The notes under the pieces were generated by a model, which was given only the letters and a program-made list of their open reading frames with translations, ran no database searches and was not told where the DNA came from. Positions 38,101-52,100 of a stretch of DNA of 64,000 bases are shown piece by piece (positions within the stretch are counted from its first letter, which is position 1; every line of letters starts with the position of its first letter). This DNA comes from Ptiloglossa arizonensis (Eukaryota > Arthropoda > Insecta > Hymenoptera > Colletidae), in assembly GCF_051014685.1 (NCBI RefSeq), contig NW_027478398.1, forward strand, positions 992,001 through 1,056,000, in the 5' to 3' direction. The translations under genes were made by a program, and so were the position numbers.

Positions 38101-41100
38101 CGAACGGAATGACGAACTCGAGAAATTCCTGTTGCATCTGAAAGTAGAAACTCGCCCGATTACAGTGGAGTGTGTACTTTTCCCCTAGGTCATTCCAGTT
38201 ATTGGTTTCGAGTATCAGACCAGCGAAAATTTTGATGGTTTCTCAAACATTCCGTAACTTCAAACTCCCATATCTCGCGAACGGAATGACGAACTCGAGA
38301 AATTCCTGTTGCATCTGAAAGTAGAAACTCGCCCGATTACAATGGAGAGTGTACTTTTCCCCTAGGCCATTCCAGTTATTGGTTTCGAGTATCAGACCAA
38401 CGAAAATTTTGATGGTTTCTCAAGGATTCCTTAACTTCAAACTCCCATACCTCGCGAACGGATTGGCGAACTCGAGAAATTCCTGTTGCATCTGAAAGTG
38501 CAAACTCGCCCGATTACAATGGTGTGTGTACTTTTCCCCTAGGCCATTCCGGTTATTGGTTTCGAGTTTCAGACTTGCGATAATTTTGATGGTTTCTCAA
38601 CCATTCCTTAACTTCAAACTTCCATATCTCGGGAACGGATTGACGAACTCGAGAAATTCCTGTTGCATCTGAAAGTAGAAACATGCCCGATTACAACGGT
38701 GTTTGTACTTTTCCCCTGGGCCATTCCAGTTATTGGTTTCGAGTATCAGACCAGCGAAAATTTTGATGGTTTCTCAACAATTCCTTAACTTCAAACTCCC
38801 ATACCTCGCGAACGAATTGACGAACTCGAGAACGTCCGGTTGCATCTGGTAGTAGAGACTCGCCCGATTACAACGGTATGTGTGTTTTTCCCCTAGGCCA
38901 TTGTAGTTATTGGTTTCGAGTATCAGACTTGCGAAAATTTTGATTGTTTGTCAACCACTCCTTAGCTCCAAACTCCCATATCTCGCGAACGGAATGACGA
39001 ACTCGAGAAGTTCCTGTTGCATCTAAAAGTAGAAACTCGCCCGATTACAAAGGTGTGTGTACTTTTCCCCTAGGCCATTCCAGTTATAGGTTTCGAGTAT
39101 CAGACCAGCGAAAATTTTGATGGTTTCTGAAACATTCCGTAACTTCAAACTCCCATATCTCGCGAACGGAATGACGAACTCGAGAAATTCCTGTTGCATC
39201 TGAAAGTAGAAACTCGCCCGATTACAACGGTGTTTGTACTTTTCCCCTGGGCCATTCCAGTTATTGGTTTCGAGTATCAGACCAGCGAAAATTTTGATGG
39301 TTTCTCAACCATTCCTTAACTTCAAACTCCCATATCTCTCGAACGGATTGACGAACTCGAGAATTTCCGATTGCATCTGGAAGTGGAAACTCGCCCGATT
39401 ACAAAGCTATGTGTATTTTTTACCCTAGGCCTTTGTAATTATTGGTTTCGAGTATCACACTTGCGAAAATTTTGATGGTTTCTCAACCACTCCTTAACTT
39501 CAAACTCGCACATCTCGGGAACGGATTGACGAACTCGAGAAGTTCCTATTGCATCTGAAAGCAGTAGCTCGCCCGATTACAACGGTATGCGTTTTTTTGC
39601 CCTAGGCCATAGTAGTTATTGGTTTCGAGTATCAGACTTGCGAAAATTGTGATGGTCTCTCAACGATTCCTTAACTTCAAACTCCCATACCTCGCGAACG
39701 GATTGGCGAACTCGAGAAATTCCTGTTGCATCTGAAAGTAGAATCTCGCCCGATTACAAAGCTGTGTGTACTTTTCCCCAAGGCCTTTCCAGTTATAGGT
39801 TTCGAGTATCAGACCAGCGAAAATTTTGATGGTTTCTCAAACATTCCGTAACTTCAAACTCCCATATCTCGCGAACGGAATGCCGAACTCGAGAAATTAC
39901 AGATGCATCTGAAAGTAGAATCTCGCCCGTTTACAATGGTGTGTGTACTTTTCCCCTAGGCCATTCTAGTGTTTGGTTTCGAGTATCAGACCAGCGAAAA
40001 TTTAGTTGGTTTCTCAAACATTCCGTAAATTCAAACTCCCATATCTCGCGAACGGAATGACGAAATCGAGAATTTCCTGTTGCATCTGAAAGTAGAAACT
40101 CGCCCGATTACAATGGAGTGTGTACTTTTCCGCTAGGCCATTCCGGTTATTGGTTTCGAGTTTCAGACTTGCGAAAATTTTAATGGTTTCTCAACCATTC
40201 CTTAACTTCAAACTTCCATATCTCGCGAACGAATTGACGAACTCGAGAACGTCCGGTTGCATCTGGTAGTAGAAACTCGCCCGATTACAATGGTATGTGT
40301 GTTTTTCCCCTAGGCCATTGTAGTTATTGGTTTCGAGTATCAGACATGCGAAAATTTTGATTGTTTGCCAACCACTCCTTAGCTCCAAACTCCCATATCT
40401 CTCGAACGGAATGACGAACTCGAGAAGTTCCTGTTGCATCTAAAAGTAGAAACTCGCCCGATTACAAAGGTGTGTGTACTTTTCCCCTAGGCCATTCCAG
40501 TTATAGGTTTCGATTATCAGACCAGCGAAAATTTTGATGGTTTCTCAAACATTCCGTAACTTCAAACTCCCATATCTCGCGAACGGAATGACGAACTCGA
40601 GAAATTCCTGTTGCATCTGGAAGTGGAAACTCGCCCGATTACAAAGCTATGTGTATTTTTTACCCTAGGCCTTTGTAATTATTGGTTTCGAGTATCACAC
40701 TTGCGACAATTTTGATGGTTTCTCAACCACTCCTTAACTTCAAACTCCCACATCTCGGGAACGGATTGACGAACTCGAGAAATTCCTGTTGCATCTGAAA
40801 GTAGAAACATGCCCGATTACAAACGTACGTGTATTTTTCCCCTAGGCCATTGTAGTTATTGGTTTCGCGTATCAGACTTGCGAAAATTTTGATGGTTTCT
40901 CAACCATTCCTTAACTTCAAACTCCCATATCTCGCGAACGGATTGACGAACTCGAGAAGTTCCTATTGCATCTGAAAGCAGTAGCTCGCCCGATTACAAC
41001 GGTATGCGTTTTTTTGCCCTAGGCCATAGTAGTTATTGGTTTCGAGTATCAGACTTGCGAAAACTGTGATAGTTTCTCAACAGTTCCTTAACTTCAAACA

Positions 41101-41700
41101 CCCATATCTCGCGAACAGATTGAGGAACTCGGGAAATTCCTGTTCCATCTGAAAGCAGAAACTCGCCCGATTACAAAGGTACGTGTATTTTCCCCTAGGC
41201 CATTCCAGTTATTGGTTTCGAGTAACAGACTTGCGAAAATTTTGATGGTTTCTCAACCATTCCTTAAATTCAAACTCCCATATCTCGCGAACGGATTGAC
41301 GAACTCGAGAAATTCCTGTTGCATCTGAAAGTAGAAACATGCCCGATTACAAAGGTACGTGTATTTTTCCACTAGGCCATTGTAGTTATTGGTTTCGCGT
41401 ATCAGACTTGCGAAAATTTTGATGGTTTCACAACCATTCCTTAACTTCAAACTCCCATATCTCGCGAACGGATTGACGAACTCGAGAAGTTCCTATTGCT
41501 TCTGAAAGCAGTAGCTCGCCCGATTACAACGGTATGCGTTTTTTTGCCCTAGGCCATAGTAGTTATTGGTTTCGAGTATCAGACTTGCGAAAATTGTGAT
41601 AGTTTCTCAACAGTTCCTTAACTTCAAACCCCCATATCTCGCGAACGGATGGACGAACACCAGAAATTCCAGTTGCATCTGAAACCAGAAACTCGTCCGA
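38100..41700. repeat. Superblock F, copy 1 (about 20 monomers)
   Basis: An ordered set of marker monomers occurs here: ACAGTGGAGTG near 38,163, TGGAGAGTGTAC near 38,342, CAAGGATTCC at 38,421, GAACGTCCGG at 38,830, TGATTGTTTGTC near 38,942, TTTTTTACCCTAGG near 39,416 and 40,655, and AAGCAGTAGCTCG near 40,977. The same markers recur in nearly the same order from 52.1 to 56 kb. Offsets between the copies are 13,982 (79 monomers) early and 15,044 (85 monomers) later, so copy 2 is longer by about six monomers at that point. Confidence 0.83.
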
Positions 41701-44700
41701 TTACTACGGTATGTGTATTTTTGCCCTAGGCCATTGTAGTTATTGGTTTCGGGTATCAGACCAGCGAAAATTTTGATGGTTTCTCAACCATTCCTTAAAT
41801 TCAAACTCCCATATCTCGTGAACGGATTGACGAACTCGAGAAATTCCTGTTGCATCTGAAAGTAGAAACACGCCCGATTACAAAGGTACGTGTATTTTTC
41901 CACTAGGCCATTGTAGTTATTGGTTTCGAGTATCACAATTGCGAAAATTTTGATGGTTTCTCAACCACTCCTTAACTCCAAACTCCCATATCTCGCGAAC
42001 GGAATGACGAACTCGAGAAATTCCTGTTGCATCTGAAAGTAGAAACTCGCCCGATTACAAAGGTGTGTGTACTTTTCCCCTAGGCCATTCCAGTTGTAGG
42101 TTTCGAGCATCAGACCAGCGAAAATTTTGATGGTTTCTCAACCACTCCTTAACTCCAAACTCCCATATCTCGCGAACGGAATGACGAACTCGAGAAATTC
42201 CTGTTGCATCTGAAAGTAGAAACTCGCCCGATTGCAACGGTATGTGTATTTTTGCCCTAGGCCATAGTAGTCATTGGTCTCGAATATCAGACTTGCGAAA
42301 ATTTTGATGGTTTCTCATCGACTCCTTAACTTCAAACTCCCATATCTCGCGAACGGAATGACGAACTCGAGAAGTTCCTGTTGCAGCTGAAAGTAAAAAC
42401 TCGCCCGATTACAAAGGTGTGTGTACTTTTCCCCTAGGCCATTCCAGTTACAGGTTTCGAGTATCAGACCAGCGAAAATTTTGATGGTTTCTCAAACATT
42501 CCGTAACTTCAAACTCCCATATCTCGCGAACGGAATGACGAACTCGAGAAATTCCTGATGCATCTGAAAGTAGAAACTCGCCCGATTACAATGGTGTGTG
42601 TACTTTTCCCCTAGGCCAGTCTAGTTATTGGTTTCGAGTATCAGACGAGCGAAAATTTTGATGGTTTCTCAATCATTCCTTAACTCCAAACTCCCATATC
42701 TCGCGAACGGAATGACGAACTCGAGACATTCCTGTTGCATCTGAAAGTAGAAACTCTCCCGATAACAAAGGTGTGTGTACTTTTCCCCTAGGCCATTCCA
42801 GTTATTCGTTTCGAGTATCAGACCAGCGAAAATTTTGATGGTTTCTCAACCATTCGTTAACTTCAAACTGTCTTATCTCGCAAACGGATTGGCGAACTCG
42901 AGAAATTCCTGTTGCATCTGAAAGTAGAAACTAGCCCGATTACAACGGTATGTGTATTTTTCCCCTAGGCCGTTGTAGTTATTGGTTTCGAGTATCAGAC
43001 TTACGAAAATTTTGATGGTTTCTCAACCATTCCTTAACTTCAAACTCCCATACCTCGCGAACGGATAGGCGAACTCGAGAAATTCCTGTTGCATCTGAAA
43101 GTGGAAACTCGCCCGATTACAATGGTGTTTGTACTTTCCCCCTAGGCCGTACCAGTTATTGGTTTCGAGTATCAGACTTGCGAAAATTTGGCTGGTTTCT
43201 CAACCACTCCTTAACTTCAAACTCCCATATCTCGTGAACGGATTGACGAACTCGAGAAATTCCTGTTGCATCTGAAAGTAGAAACTCGCCCGATTACAAT
43301 GGTGTGTGTACGTTTCCCCTAGGCCATTCCAGTTATTGGTTTCGAGTATCAGACCAGCGAAAATTTTGATGGTTTCAAAACCATTCCTTAACTTCAAACT
43401 GTCTTATCTCGCGAACGGATTAACGAACTCGAGAAATTCCTGTTGCATCTGAAAGTAGAAACTCGCCCGATTACAACGGTATGTGTATTTTTCCCCTAGG
43501 CCATTGTAGTTATTGGTTTCGAGTATCAGACTTACGAAAATTTTGGTGGTTTCTCAACCATTCCTTAACTTCAAACTCCCATATCTCGCGAACGGATTGA
43601 CGAACTCGAGAAATTCCTGTTGCATCTGAAAGTAGAAACTCGCCCGATTACAATGGTGTGTGTACGTTTCCCCTAGGCCATTCCAGTTATTGGTTTCGAG
43701 TATCAGACCAGCGAAAATTTTGATGGTTTCAAAACCATTCCTTAACTTCAAACTGTCTTATCTCGCGAACGGATTGACGAACTCGAGAAATTCCTGTTGC
43801 ATCTGAAAGTAGAAACTCGCCCGATTACAACGGTATGTGTATTTTTCCCCTAGGCCATTGTAGTTATTGGTTTCGAGTATCAGACTTACGAAAATTTTGA
43901 TGGTTTCTCAACCATTCCTTAACTTCAAACTCCCATATCTCGCTAACGGATTGACGAACTCGAGAAATTCCTGTTGCATCTGAAAGTAGAAACTCGCCCG
44001 ATTACAAAGCTATGTACATTTTTCCCCTAGGCCCCTGTGGTTATTGGTTTCGAGTATCAGACTTGCGAAATTTTTGATGGTTTCTCAACCACTCCTTAAC
44101 TCCAAACTCCCATATCTCGCGAACGGAATGACGAATCCGAATAATTTCTGTTGCATCTGAAAGTAGAAACTCTCCCAATTACAACGGTATGTGTATTTTT
44201 CCCCTAGGCCTCTGTAGTTATTGGTTTCGAGTATCAGACTTGCGAAAATTTTGATGGTTTCTCAACCACTCCTTAACTCCAAACTCCCATATCTCGCGAA
44301 CGGAATGACGAACTCGAGAAATTCCTGTTGCATCTGAAAGTAGAAACTCGCCCGATTGCAACGGTATGTGTATTTTTGCCCTAGGCCATAGTAGTCATTG
44401 GTCTCGAATATCAGACTTGCGAAAATTTTGATGGTTTCTCATCCACTCCTTAACTTCAAACTCCCATATCTCGCGAACGGAATGACGAACTCGAGAAATT
44501 CCTTTTGCAGCTGAAAGTAAAAACTCGCCCGATTACAAAGGTGTGTGTACTTTTCCCCTAGGCCATTCCAGTTACAGGTTTCGAGTATCAGACCAGCGAA
44601 AATTTTGATGGTTTCAAAACCATTCCTTAACTTCAAACTCCCATATCTCGCGAACGGAATGACGAACTCGAGAAATTCCTGATGCATCTGAAAGTAGAAA

Positions 44701-45450
44701 CTCGCCCGATTACAATGGTGTGTGTACTTTTCCCCTAGGCCATTGTAGTTATTGGTTTCGAGTATCAGACTTACGAAAATTTTGGTGGTTTCTCAACCAT
44801 TCCTTAACTTCAAACTCCCATATCTCGCGAACGGATTGACGAACTCGAGAAATTCCTGTTGCATCTGAAAGTAGAAACTCGCCCGATTACAAAGCTATGT
44901 ACATTTTTCCCCTAGGCCCCTGTGGTTATTGGTTTCGAGTATCAGACTTGCGAAATTTTTGATGGTTTCTCAACCACTCCTTAACTCCAAACTCCCATAT
45001 CTCGCGAACGGAATGACGAATCCGAATAATTTCTGTTGCATCTGAAAGTAGAAACTCTCCCAATTACAACGGTATGTGTATTTTTCCCCTAGGCCTCTGT
45101 AGTTATTGGTTTCGAGTATCAGACTTGCGAAACTTTTGGTGGTTTCTCAACCATTCCTTAACTTCAAACTCCCATATCTCTCGAACGGATTGACGAACTC
45201 GAGAATTTCCTATTGCATCTGAAAGCAGAAACTCGCCCGATTACAACGGTATGTGTATTTTTGCCCTAGGCCATTGTAGTTATTGGTTTCGAGTATCAGA
45301 CTTGCGAAAATTTTGATGGTTTCTCAACCACTCCTTAACTCCAAACTCCCATATCTCGCGAACGGAATGACGAACTCGAGAAATTCCTGTTGCATCTGAA
45401 AGTAGAAACTCGCCCGATTACAAAGGTGTGTGTACTTTTCCCCTAGGCCA
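41700..45450. repeat. C-like block with dimer and 5-monomer duplications
   Basis: 42.66-44.0 kb aligns with 24.06-25.6 kb in block C at about 105 monomers' distance (GTTATTCGTTTCG at 42,801 and 24,217; offset 18,584). A 354-bp dimer with GTACGTTTCCCC occurs twice, near 43,309 and 43,663. GAATCCGAATAATTTC at 44,133 and 45,018 marks a 5-monomer (885 bp) repeat. CTCATCGACTCC and CTCATCCACTCC monomers link it to blocks B and C. Confidence 0.85.
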
Positions 45451-46920
45451 TTCCAGTTGTAGGTTTCGAGGATCAGACCAGCGAAAATTTTGATGGTTTC
45501 TCAAACATTCCGTAACTTCAAACTCCCATATCTCGCGAACGGATTGACGAATTCGAGAACTTCCGATTGCACCTGGAAGTGGAAACTCGCCCGATTACAA
45601 AGGTGTGCGTACTTTTCCCCTAGGCCATTCCAGTTATATGTTTCGAGTATCAGACCGGCGAAAATTTTGATGGTTTCTCAAACATTCCGTAACTTCAAAC
45701 TCCCATATCTCGCGAACGGAATGACGAACTCGAGAAATTCCTGATGCATCAGAAAGTAGAAACTCGCCCGATTACAATGGTGTGTGTACTTTTCCCCTAG
45801 GCCATTCTAGTTATTGGTTTCGGGTATCAGACCAGCGAAAATTTTGATGGTTTCTCAATCATTCCTTAACTCCAAACTCCCATATCTCGCGAACGGAATG
45901 ACGAATCCGTATAATTTCTGTTGCATCTGAAAGTAGAAACTCTCCCAATTACAACGGTATGTGTATTTTTGCCCTAGGCCATACTAGTCATTGGTCTCGA
46001 ATATCAGACTTGGGATAATTTTGGTGGTTTCTCAACCACTCCTTAACTTCAAACACCCACATCTCGCGAACGGATTGACGAACTCGAGAACTTCCTGTTG
46101 CATCTGGAAGTGAAAACCTTGCTCGATTACAACTGTATGTGTACTTTTCCCCTAGGCCATTCCAGTTGTAGGTTTCGAGCATCAGACCAGCGAAAATTTT
46201 GATGGTTTCTCAAACATTCCGTAAGTTCAAACTCCCATATCTCGCGAACGGATTGACGAACACGAGAAATTCCTGTTGCATTTGAAAGCAGAAACTCGCC
46301 CGATTACAAAGGTGTGTGTACTTTTCCCCTAGGCCATTCCAGTTATAGGTTTCGAGTATCAGACCAGCGAAAATTTTGATGGTTTCTCAAACATTCCGTA
46401 ACTCCAAACTCCCATATCTCGCGAACAGAATGATGAACTCGAGAAATTCCTGTTGCAGCTGAAAGTAGAAACTCCCCGATTACAGAGGTGTGTGAACTTT
46501 TCCCCTAGGCCATTCCAGTTACAGGCTTCGAGTATCAGACCAGCGAAAATTTTGATGTTTTCTCAACCATTCCTTAATTTCAAACTGTCTTATCTCGCGA
46601 ACGGATTGACGAACTCGAGAAATTCCTGTTGCATCTGAAAGCAGAAACTTGCCCGATTACAAAGGTGTGTGTACTTTTCCCCTAGGCCATTCCAGTTATA
46701 GGTTTCGAGTATCAGACCAGCGAAAATTTTGATGGTTTCTCAAACATTCCGTAACTTCAAACTGCCATATCTCGCGAACGGAATGACGAACTCGAGAAAT
46801 TCCTGCTGCATCTGAAAGTAGAAACTCGCCCGATTACAATGGTGTGTACTTTTCCTCTAGGCCATTCCAGTTATTGGTTTCGAGTATCAGACCTGCGAAA
46901 ATTTTGATGGTTTCTCAACC
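45450..46920. repeat. Heterogeneous monomers with several indels
   Basis: About eight monomers with more private changes than their neighbours: GAATCCGTATAATTTC at 45,903, GAAAACCTTGCTCGATT near 46,113, AACTCCCCGATT near 46,469 (one base lost in the core), and GGTGTGTACTTTTCCTC near 46,841. No long tandem unit was recognised. No gene is seen. Confidence 0.82.
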
Positions 46921-49750
46921 ATTCCTTAACATCAAACTGTCTTATCTCGCGAACGGATTGACGAACTCGAGAAACTCCTGTTGGATCTGAAAGTAGAAAC
47001 TCGCCCGATTACAGTGGTGTGTGTACTTTTCCCCTAGGCCATTCCAGTTATTGTTTTCGAGTATCAGATCAGCGAAAATTTTGATGGTTTCTCAACCATT
47101 CCTTAACTTCAAACTCCCATATCTCGCGAACGAATTGACGAACTCGAGAAATTCCTGTTGCATCTCAAAGCAGAAGCTCGCCCGAATACAACGGTATGTG
47201 TATTTTGCCCTAGGCAATAGTAGTTATTGGTTTCGAGTATCAGACTTGCGAAAACTTTGATGGCTTCCCAACCATTCCTTAACTTCAAGCTCCCATATCT
47301 CGCGAACGGATTGACGAACTCGAGAAATTCCCGTTGCATCTGAAAGTAGAAACTCGCCCGATTACAATGGTGCGTGTACTTTTCCCCTAGGCCATTCCAG
47401 TTATAGGTTTCGAGTATCAGACTTACGAAAATTATGATGGTTTCTCAACCATTCCTTAACATCAAACTTCCATATCTCGCGAACGGATTGACGAACTCGA
47501 GAAATTCCTGTTGCATCTGAAAGTAGAAACTCGCCCGATTACAAAGCTATGCGTATTTTTCCCCTAGGGCTTTATAGTTATTCGTTTCGAGTATCAGACA
47601 TGCGAAAATTTTGATGGTTTCTCAAGGATTCCTTAACTTCAAACTCCCATACCTCGCGAACGGATTGGCGAACTCGAGAAATTCCTGTTGCATCTGAAAG
47701 TGCAAACTCGCCCGATTACAATGGTGTGTGTACTTTTCCCCTAGGCCATTCTAGTTATTGGTTTTGAGTATCAGACCAGCGAAAATTTAGTTGGTTTCTC
47801 AACCATTCCTTAATTCCAAACTCCCATATCTCGCGAACGGAATGACGAACTCGAGAAATTCCTGTTGCATCTTAAAGTAGAAACTCGCCCGATTACAAAG
47901 GTGTGTATACTTTTCCCCAAGGCCATTCCAGTTATAGGTTTCGAGTATCAGATCAGCGAAAATTTTGATGGTTTCTCAAACATTCCGTAACTTCAAACTC
48001 CCATATCTCGCGAACGGAATGACGAACTCGAGAAATTCCTGTTGCATCTGAAAGTAGAAACTCGCCCGATTACAGTGTAGTGTGTACTTTTCCCCTAGGA
48101 CATTCCAGTTATTGGTTTCGAGTATCGGACCAGCGAAAATTTTGATGGTTTCTCAAACATTCCGTAACTTCAAACTCCCATATCTCGCGAACGGATTGAC
48201 GAACTCGAGAACTTCCGGTTGCATCTGGAAGTGGAAACTCGCCCGATTACAACGGTATGTGTATTTTTCCCTAGGCCATTGTAGTTATTGGTCTCGAATA
48301 TCAGACTTGCGAAAATTTTGATGGTTTCTCAACCGTTCCTTAACTTCGAACTCCCATATCTCTCGAACGGATTGACGAACTCGAGAATTTCCTATTGCAT
48401 CTGAAGGCAGAAACGCGCCTGATTACAACGGTATGTGTGTTTTTGCCCTAGGCCATAGTAGTCATTGGTCTCGAATATCAGACTTGCGATAATTTTGGTG
48501 GTTTCTCAACCACTCCTTAACTTCAAACTCCCACATCTCGCGAACGGATTGACGAACTCGAGAACTTCCTGTTGCATCTGGAAGTGGAAACCTTGCTCGA
48601 TTACAACTGTATGTGTATTTTTCCCCTAGGCCACTGTAGTTATTGGTTTCGAGTATCAGACTTGCGAAAATTTTGATGGTTTCTCAACCACTCCTTAATT
48701 CCAAACTCCCATTTCTCGCGAACGGAATGACGAACTCGAGAAATTCCTGTTGTATCTGAAAGTAGAAACTCGCCCGATTACAATGGTGTGTGTACTTTTC
48801 CCCTAGGCCATTCCAGTTATTGGTTTCGAGTATCAGACCAGCGAATATTTTGATGGTTTATCAACCATTCCTTAACTTCAAACTGTCTCATCTCGCCAAC
48901 GGATTGACGAACTCGAGAAATTCCTGTTGCATCTGAAAGCAGAAACTCGCCCGATTGCAACGGTATGTGTATTTTTCCCCTAGGCCATTGTAGTTATTGG
49001 TTTCGAGTATCAGACTTGCGAAAATTTTGATGGTCTCTCAACCACTCCTTAACTTCAAACTCCCATATCTCGAGAACGAATTGACGAACTCGAGAAATTC
49101 CTGTTGCTACTGAATGCAGAAACTCTTCCGATTACAACGGTGTATGAATTTTTGCCCTAGGTAATAGTAGTTATTGGTTTCGAGTATCAGACTTGCGAAA
49201 ATTTTGATGGTTTCTCAACCATTCCTTAGCTTCAAACTCCCATATCTCGCGAACGGATTGACGAACTCGGGAAATTCCTGTTGCATCTGAATGCAGAAAC
49301 TCGCCCAATAACAACGGTATGTGTATTTTTGCCCTAGGCTATAGTAGTTATTGGTTTCGAGTATCAGACTTGCGAAAATTTTGATGGTTTCTCAACCATT
49401 CCTTAATCCCAAACTCCCATATCTCGCGAACGGGATGACGAACTCGAGAAATTCCTATTGCATCTGAAAGTAGAAACTCGCCCGATTACAGTGGTGGGTG
49501 TACTTTTCCCCTAGGCCATTCCAGTTATTGGTTTCGAGTATCAGACCTGCGAAAATTTTGATGGTTTCTCAAACATTCCGTAACTTCAAACTCCCATATC
49601 TCGCGAACGGAATGACGAACTCGAGAAATTCCTGTTGCATCTGAAAGTAGAAACTCGCCCGATTACAACGGTGTTTGTACTTTTCCCCTGGGCCATTCCA
49701 GTTATTGGTTTCGAGTATCAGACCAGCGAAAATTTTGATGGTTTCTCAAC
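46920..49750. repeat. HOR E, copy 1, with divergent right part
   Basis: 46.92-48.19 kb recurs at 49.755-50.85 kb with offsets of 2,831, 2,655, 2,832 and 2,655 bp, that is 16 or 15 monomers, which implies gain and loss of single monomers. The remainder, 48.2-49.7 kb, holds divergent monomers such as TTGCTACTGAATGCAG near 49,105 and GGTGTATGAATTTTTGCC near 49,139. All of it is still in phase with the 177-bp array. Confidence 0.83.
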
Positions 49751-52100
49751 CATTCCTTAACATCAAACTGTCTTATCTCGCGAACGGATTGACGAACTCG
49801 AGAAACTCCTGTTGGATCTGAAAGTAGAAACTCGCCCGATTACAGTGGTGTGTGTACTTTTCCCCTAGGCCATTCCAGTTATTGTTTTCGAGTATCAGAT
49901 CAGCGAAAATTTTGATGGTTTCTCAACCATTCCTTAACTTCAAGCTCCCATATCTCGCGAACGGATTGACGAACTCGAGAAATTCCCGTTGCATCTGAAA
50001 GTAGAAACTCGCCCGATTACAATGGTGTGTGTACTTTTCCCCTAGGCCATTCCAGTTATAGGTTTCGAGTATCAGACTTACGAAAATTATGATGGTTTCT
50101 CAACCATTCCTTAACATCAAACTTCCATATCTCGCGAACGGATTGACGAACTCGAGAAATTCCTGTTGCATCTGAAAGTAGAAACTCGCCCGATTACAAA
50201 GCTATGCGTATTTTTCCCCTAGGCCTTTATAGTTATTCGTTTCGAGTATCAGACTTGCGAAAATTTTGAAGGTTTCTCAAGGATTCCTTAACTTCAAACT
50301 CCCATACCTCGCGAACGGATTGGCGAACTCGAGAAATTCCTGTTGCATCTGAAAGTGCAAACTCGCCCGATTACAATGGTGTGTGTACTTTTCCCCTAGG
50401 CCATGCCAGTTATAGGTTTCGAGTATCAGACCAGCGAAAATTTTGTTGGTTTCTCAAACATTCCGTAACTTCAAACTGCCATATCTCGCGAACGGAATGA
50501 CGAACTCGAGAAATTCCTCCTGCATCTGAAAGTAGAAACTCGCCCGATTACAATGGTGTGTGTACTTTTCCCCTAGGCCATTCTAGTTATTGGTTTTGAG
50601 TATCAGACCAGCGAAAATTTAGTTGGTTTCTCAACCATTCCTTAATTCCAAACTCCCATATCTCGCGAACGGAATGACGAACTCGAGAAATTCCTGTTGC
50701 ATCTGAAAGTAGAAACTCGCCCGATTACAGTGGAGTGTGTACTTTTCCCCTAGGACATTCCAGTTATTGGTTTCGAGTATCGGACCAGCGAAAATTTTGA
50801 TGGTTTCTCAAACATTCCGTAACTTCAAACTCCCATATCTCGCGAACGGAATGACGAACTCGAGAAATTCCTGTTGCATCTGAAAGTAGAAACGCGCCCG
50901 ATTACAACGGTGTTTGTACTTTTCCCCTGGGCCATTCCAGTTATTGATTTCGAGTATCAGACCAGCGAAAATTTTGATGGTTTCTCAACCATTCCTTAAC
51001 TTCAAACTCCCATATCTCTCGAACGGATTGACGAACTCGAGAATTTCCGATTGCATCTGGAAGTGGAAACTCGCCCGATTACAAAGCAATGTGTATTTTT
51101 TACCCTAGGCCATTGTAGTTATTGGTTTCCAGTATCACACTTGCGAAAATTTTGATGGTTTCTCAACCACTCCTTAACTTCAAACTCCCACATCTCGGGA
51201 ACGGATTGACGAACTCGAGAAATTCCTGTTGCATCTGAAAGCAGTAGCTCGCCCGATTACAACGGTATGCGTTTTTTTGCCCTAGGCCATAGTAGTTATT
51301 GGTTTCGAGTATCAGACTTGCGAAAATTGTGATGGTCTCTCAACGATTCCTTAACTTCAAACTCCCATACCTCGCGAACGGATTGGCGAACTCGAGAAAT
51401 TCCTGTTGCATCTGAAAGTAGGAACTCGCCCGATTACAGTGGAGTGTGTACTTTTCCCCTAGGACATTCCAGTTATTGGTTTCGAGTATCAGACTAACGA
51501 AAATTTTGATGGTTTCTCAAGGATTCCTTAACTTCAAACTCCCATACCTCGCGAACGGATTGGCGAACTCGAGAAATTCCTGTTGCATCTGAAAGTGCAA
51601 ACTCGCCCGATTACAATGGTGTGTGTACCTTTCCCCTAGGCCATTCCGGTTATTGGTTTCGAGTTTCAGACTTGCGAAAATTTTGATGGTTTCTCAACCA
51701 TTCCTTAACTTCAAACTTCCATATCTCGCGAACGAATTGACGAACTCGAGAACGTCCTGTTGCATCTGGTAGTAGAGACTCGCCCGATTACAACGGTATG
51801 TGTGTTTTTCCCCTAGGCCATTGTAGTTATTGGTTTCGAGTATCAGACTTGCGAAAATTTTGATTGTTTGTCAACCACTCCTTAGCTCCAAACTCCCATA
51901 TCTCGCGAACGGAATGACGAACTCGAGAAGTTCCTGTTGCATCTAAAAGTAGAAACTCGCCCGATTACAAAGGTGTGTGTACTTTTCCCCTAGGCCATTC
52001 CAGTTATAGGTTTCGAGTATCAGACCAGCGAAAATTTTGATGGTTTCTCAAACATTCCGTAACTTCAAACTCCCATATCTCGCGAACGGAATGACGAACT
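49750..52100. repeat. HOR E, copy 2, merging into superblock F
   Basis: The left part pairs with 46.92-48.19 kb (TTGGATCTGAAAG at 49,812 and 46,981; TATGATGG at 50,088 and 47,433). From about 50.73 kb the F-type markers begin: ACAGTGGAGTG near 50,727, TTTTTTACCC near 51,097, CAAGGATTCC near 51,519 and GAACGTCCTG at 51,750. Confidence 0.82.
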
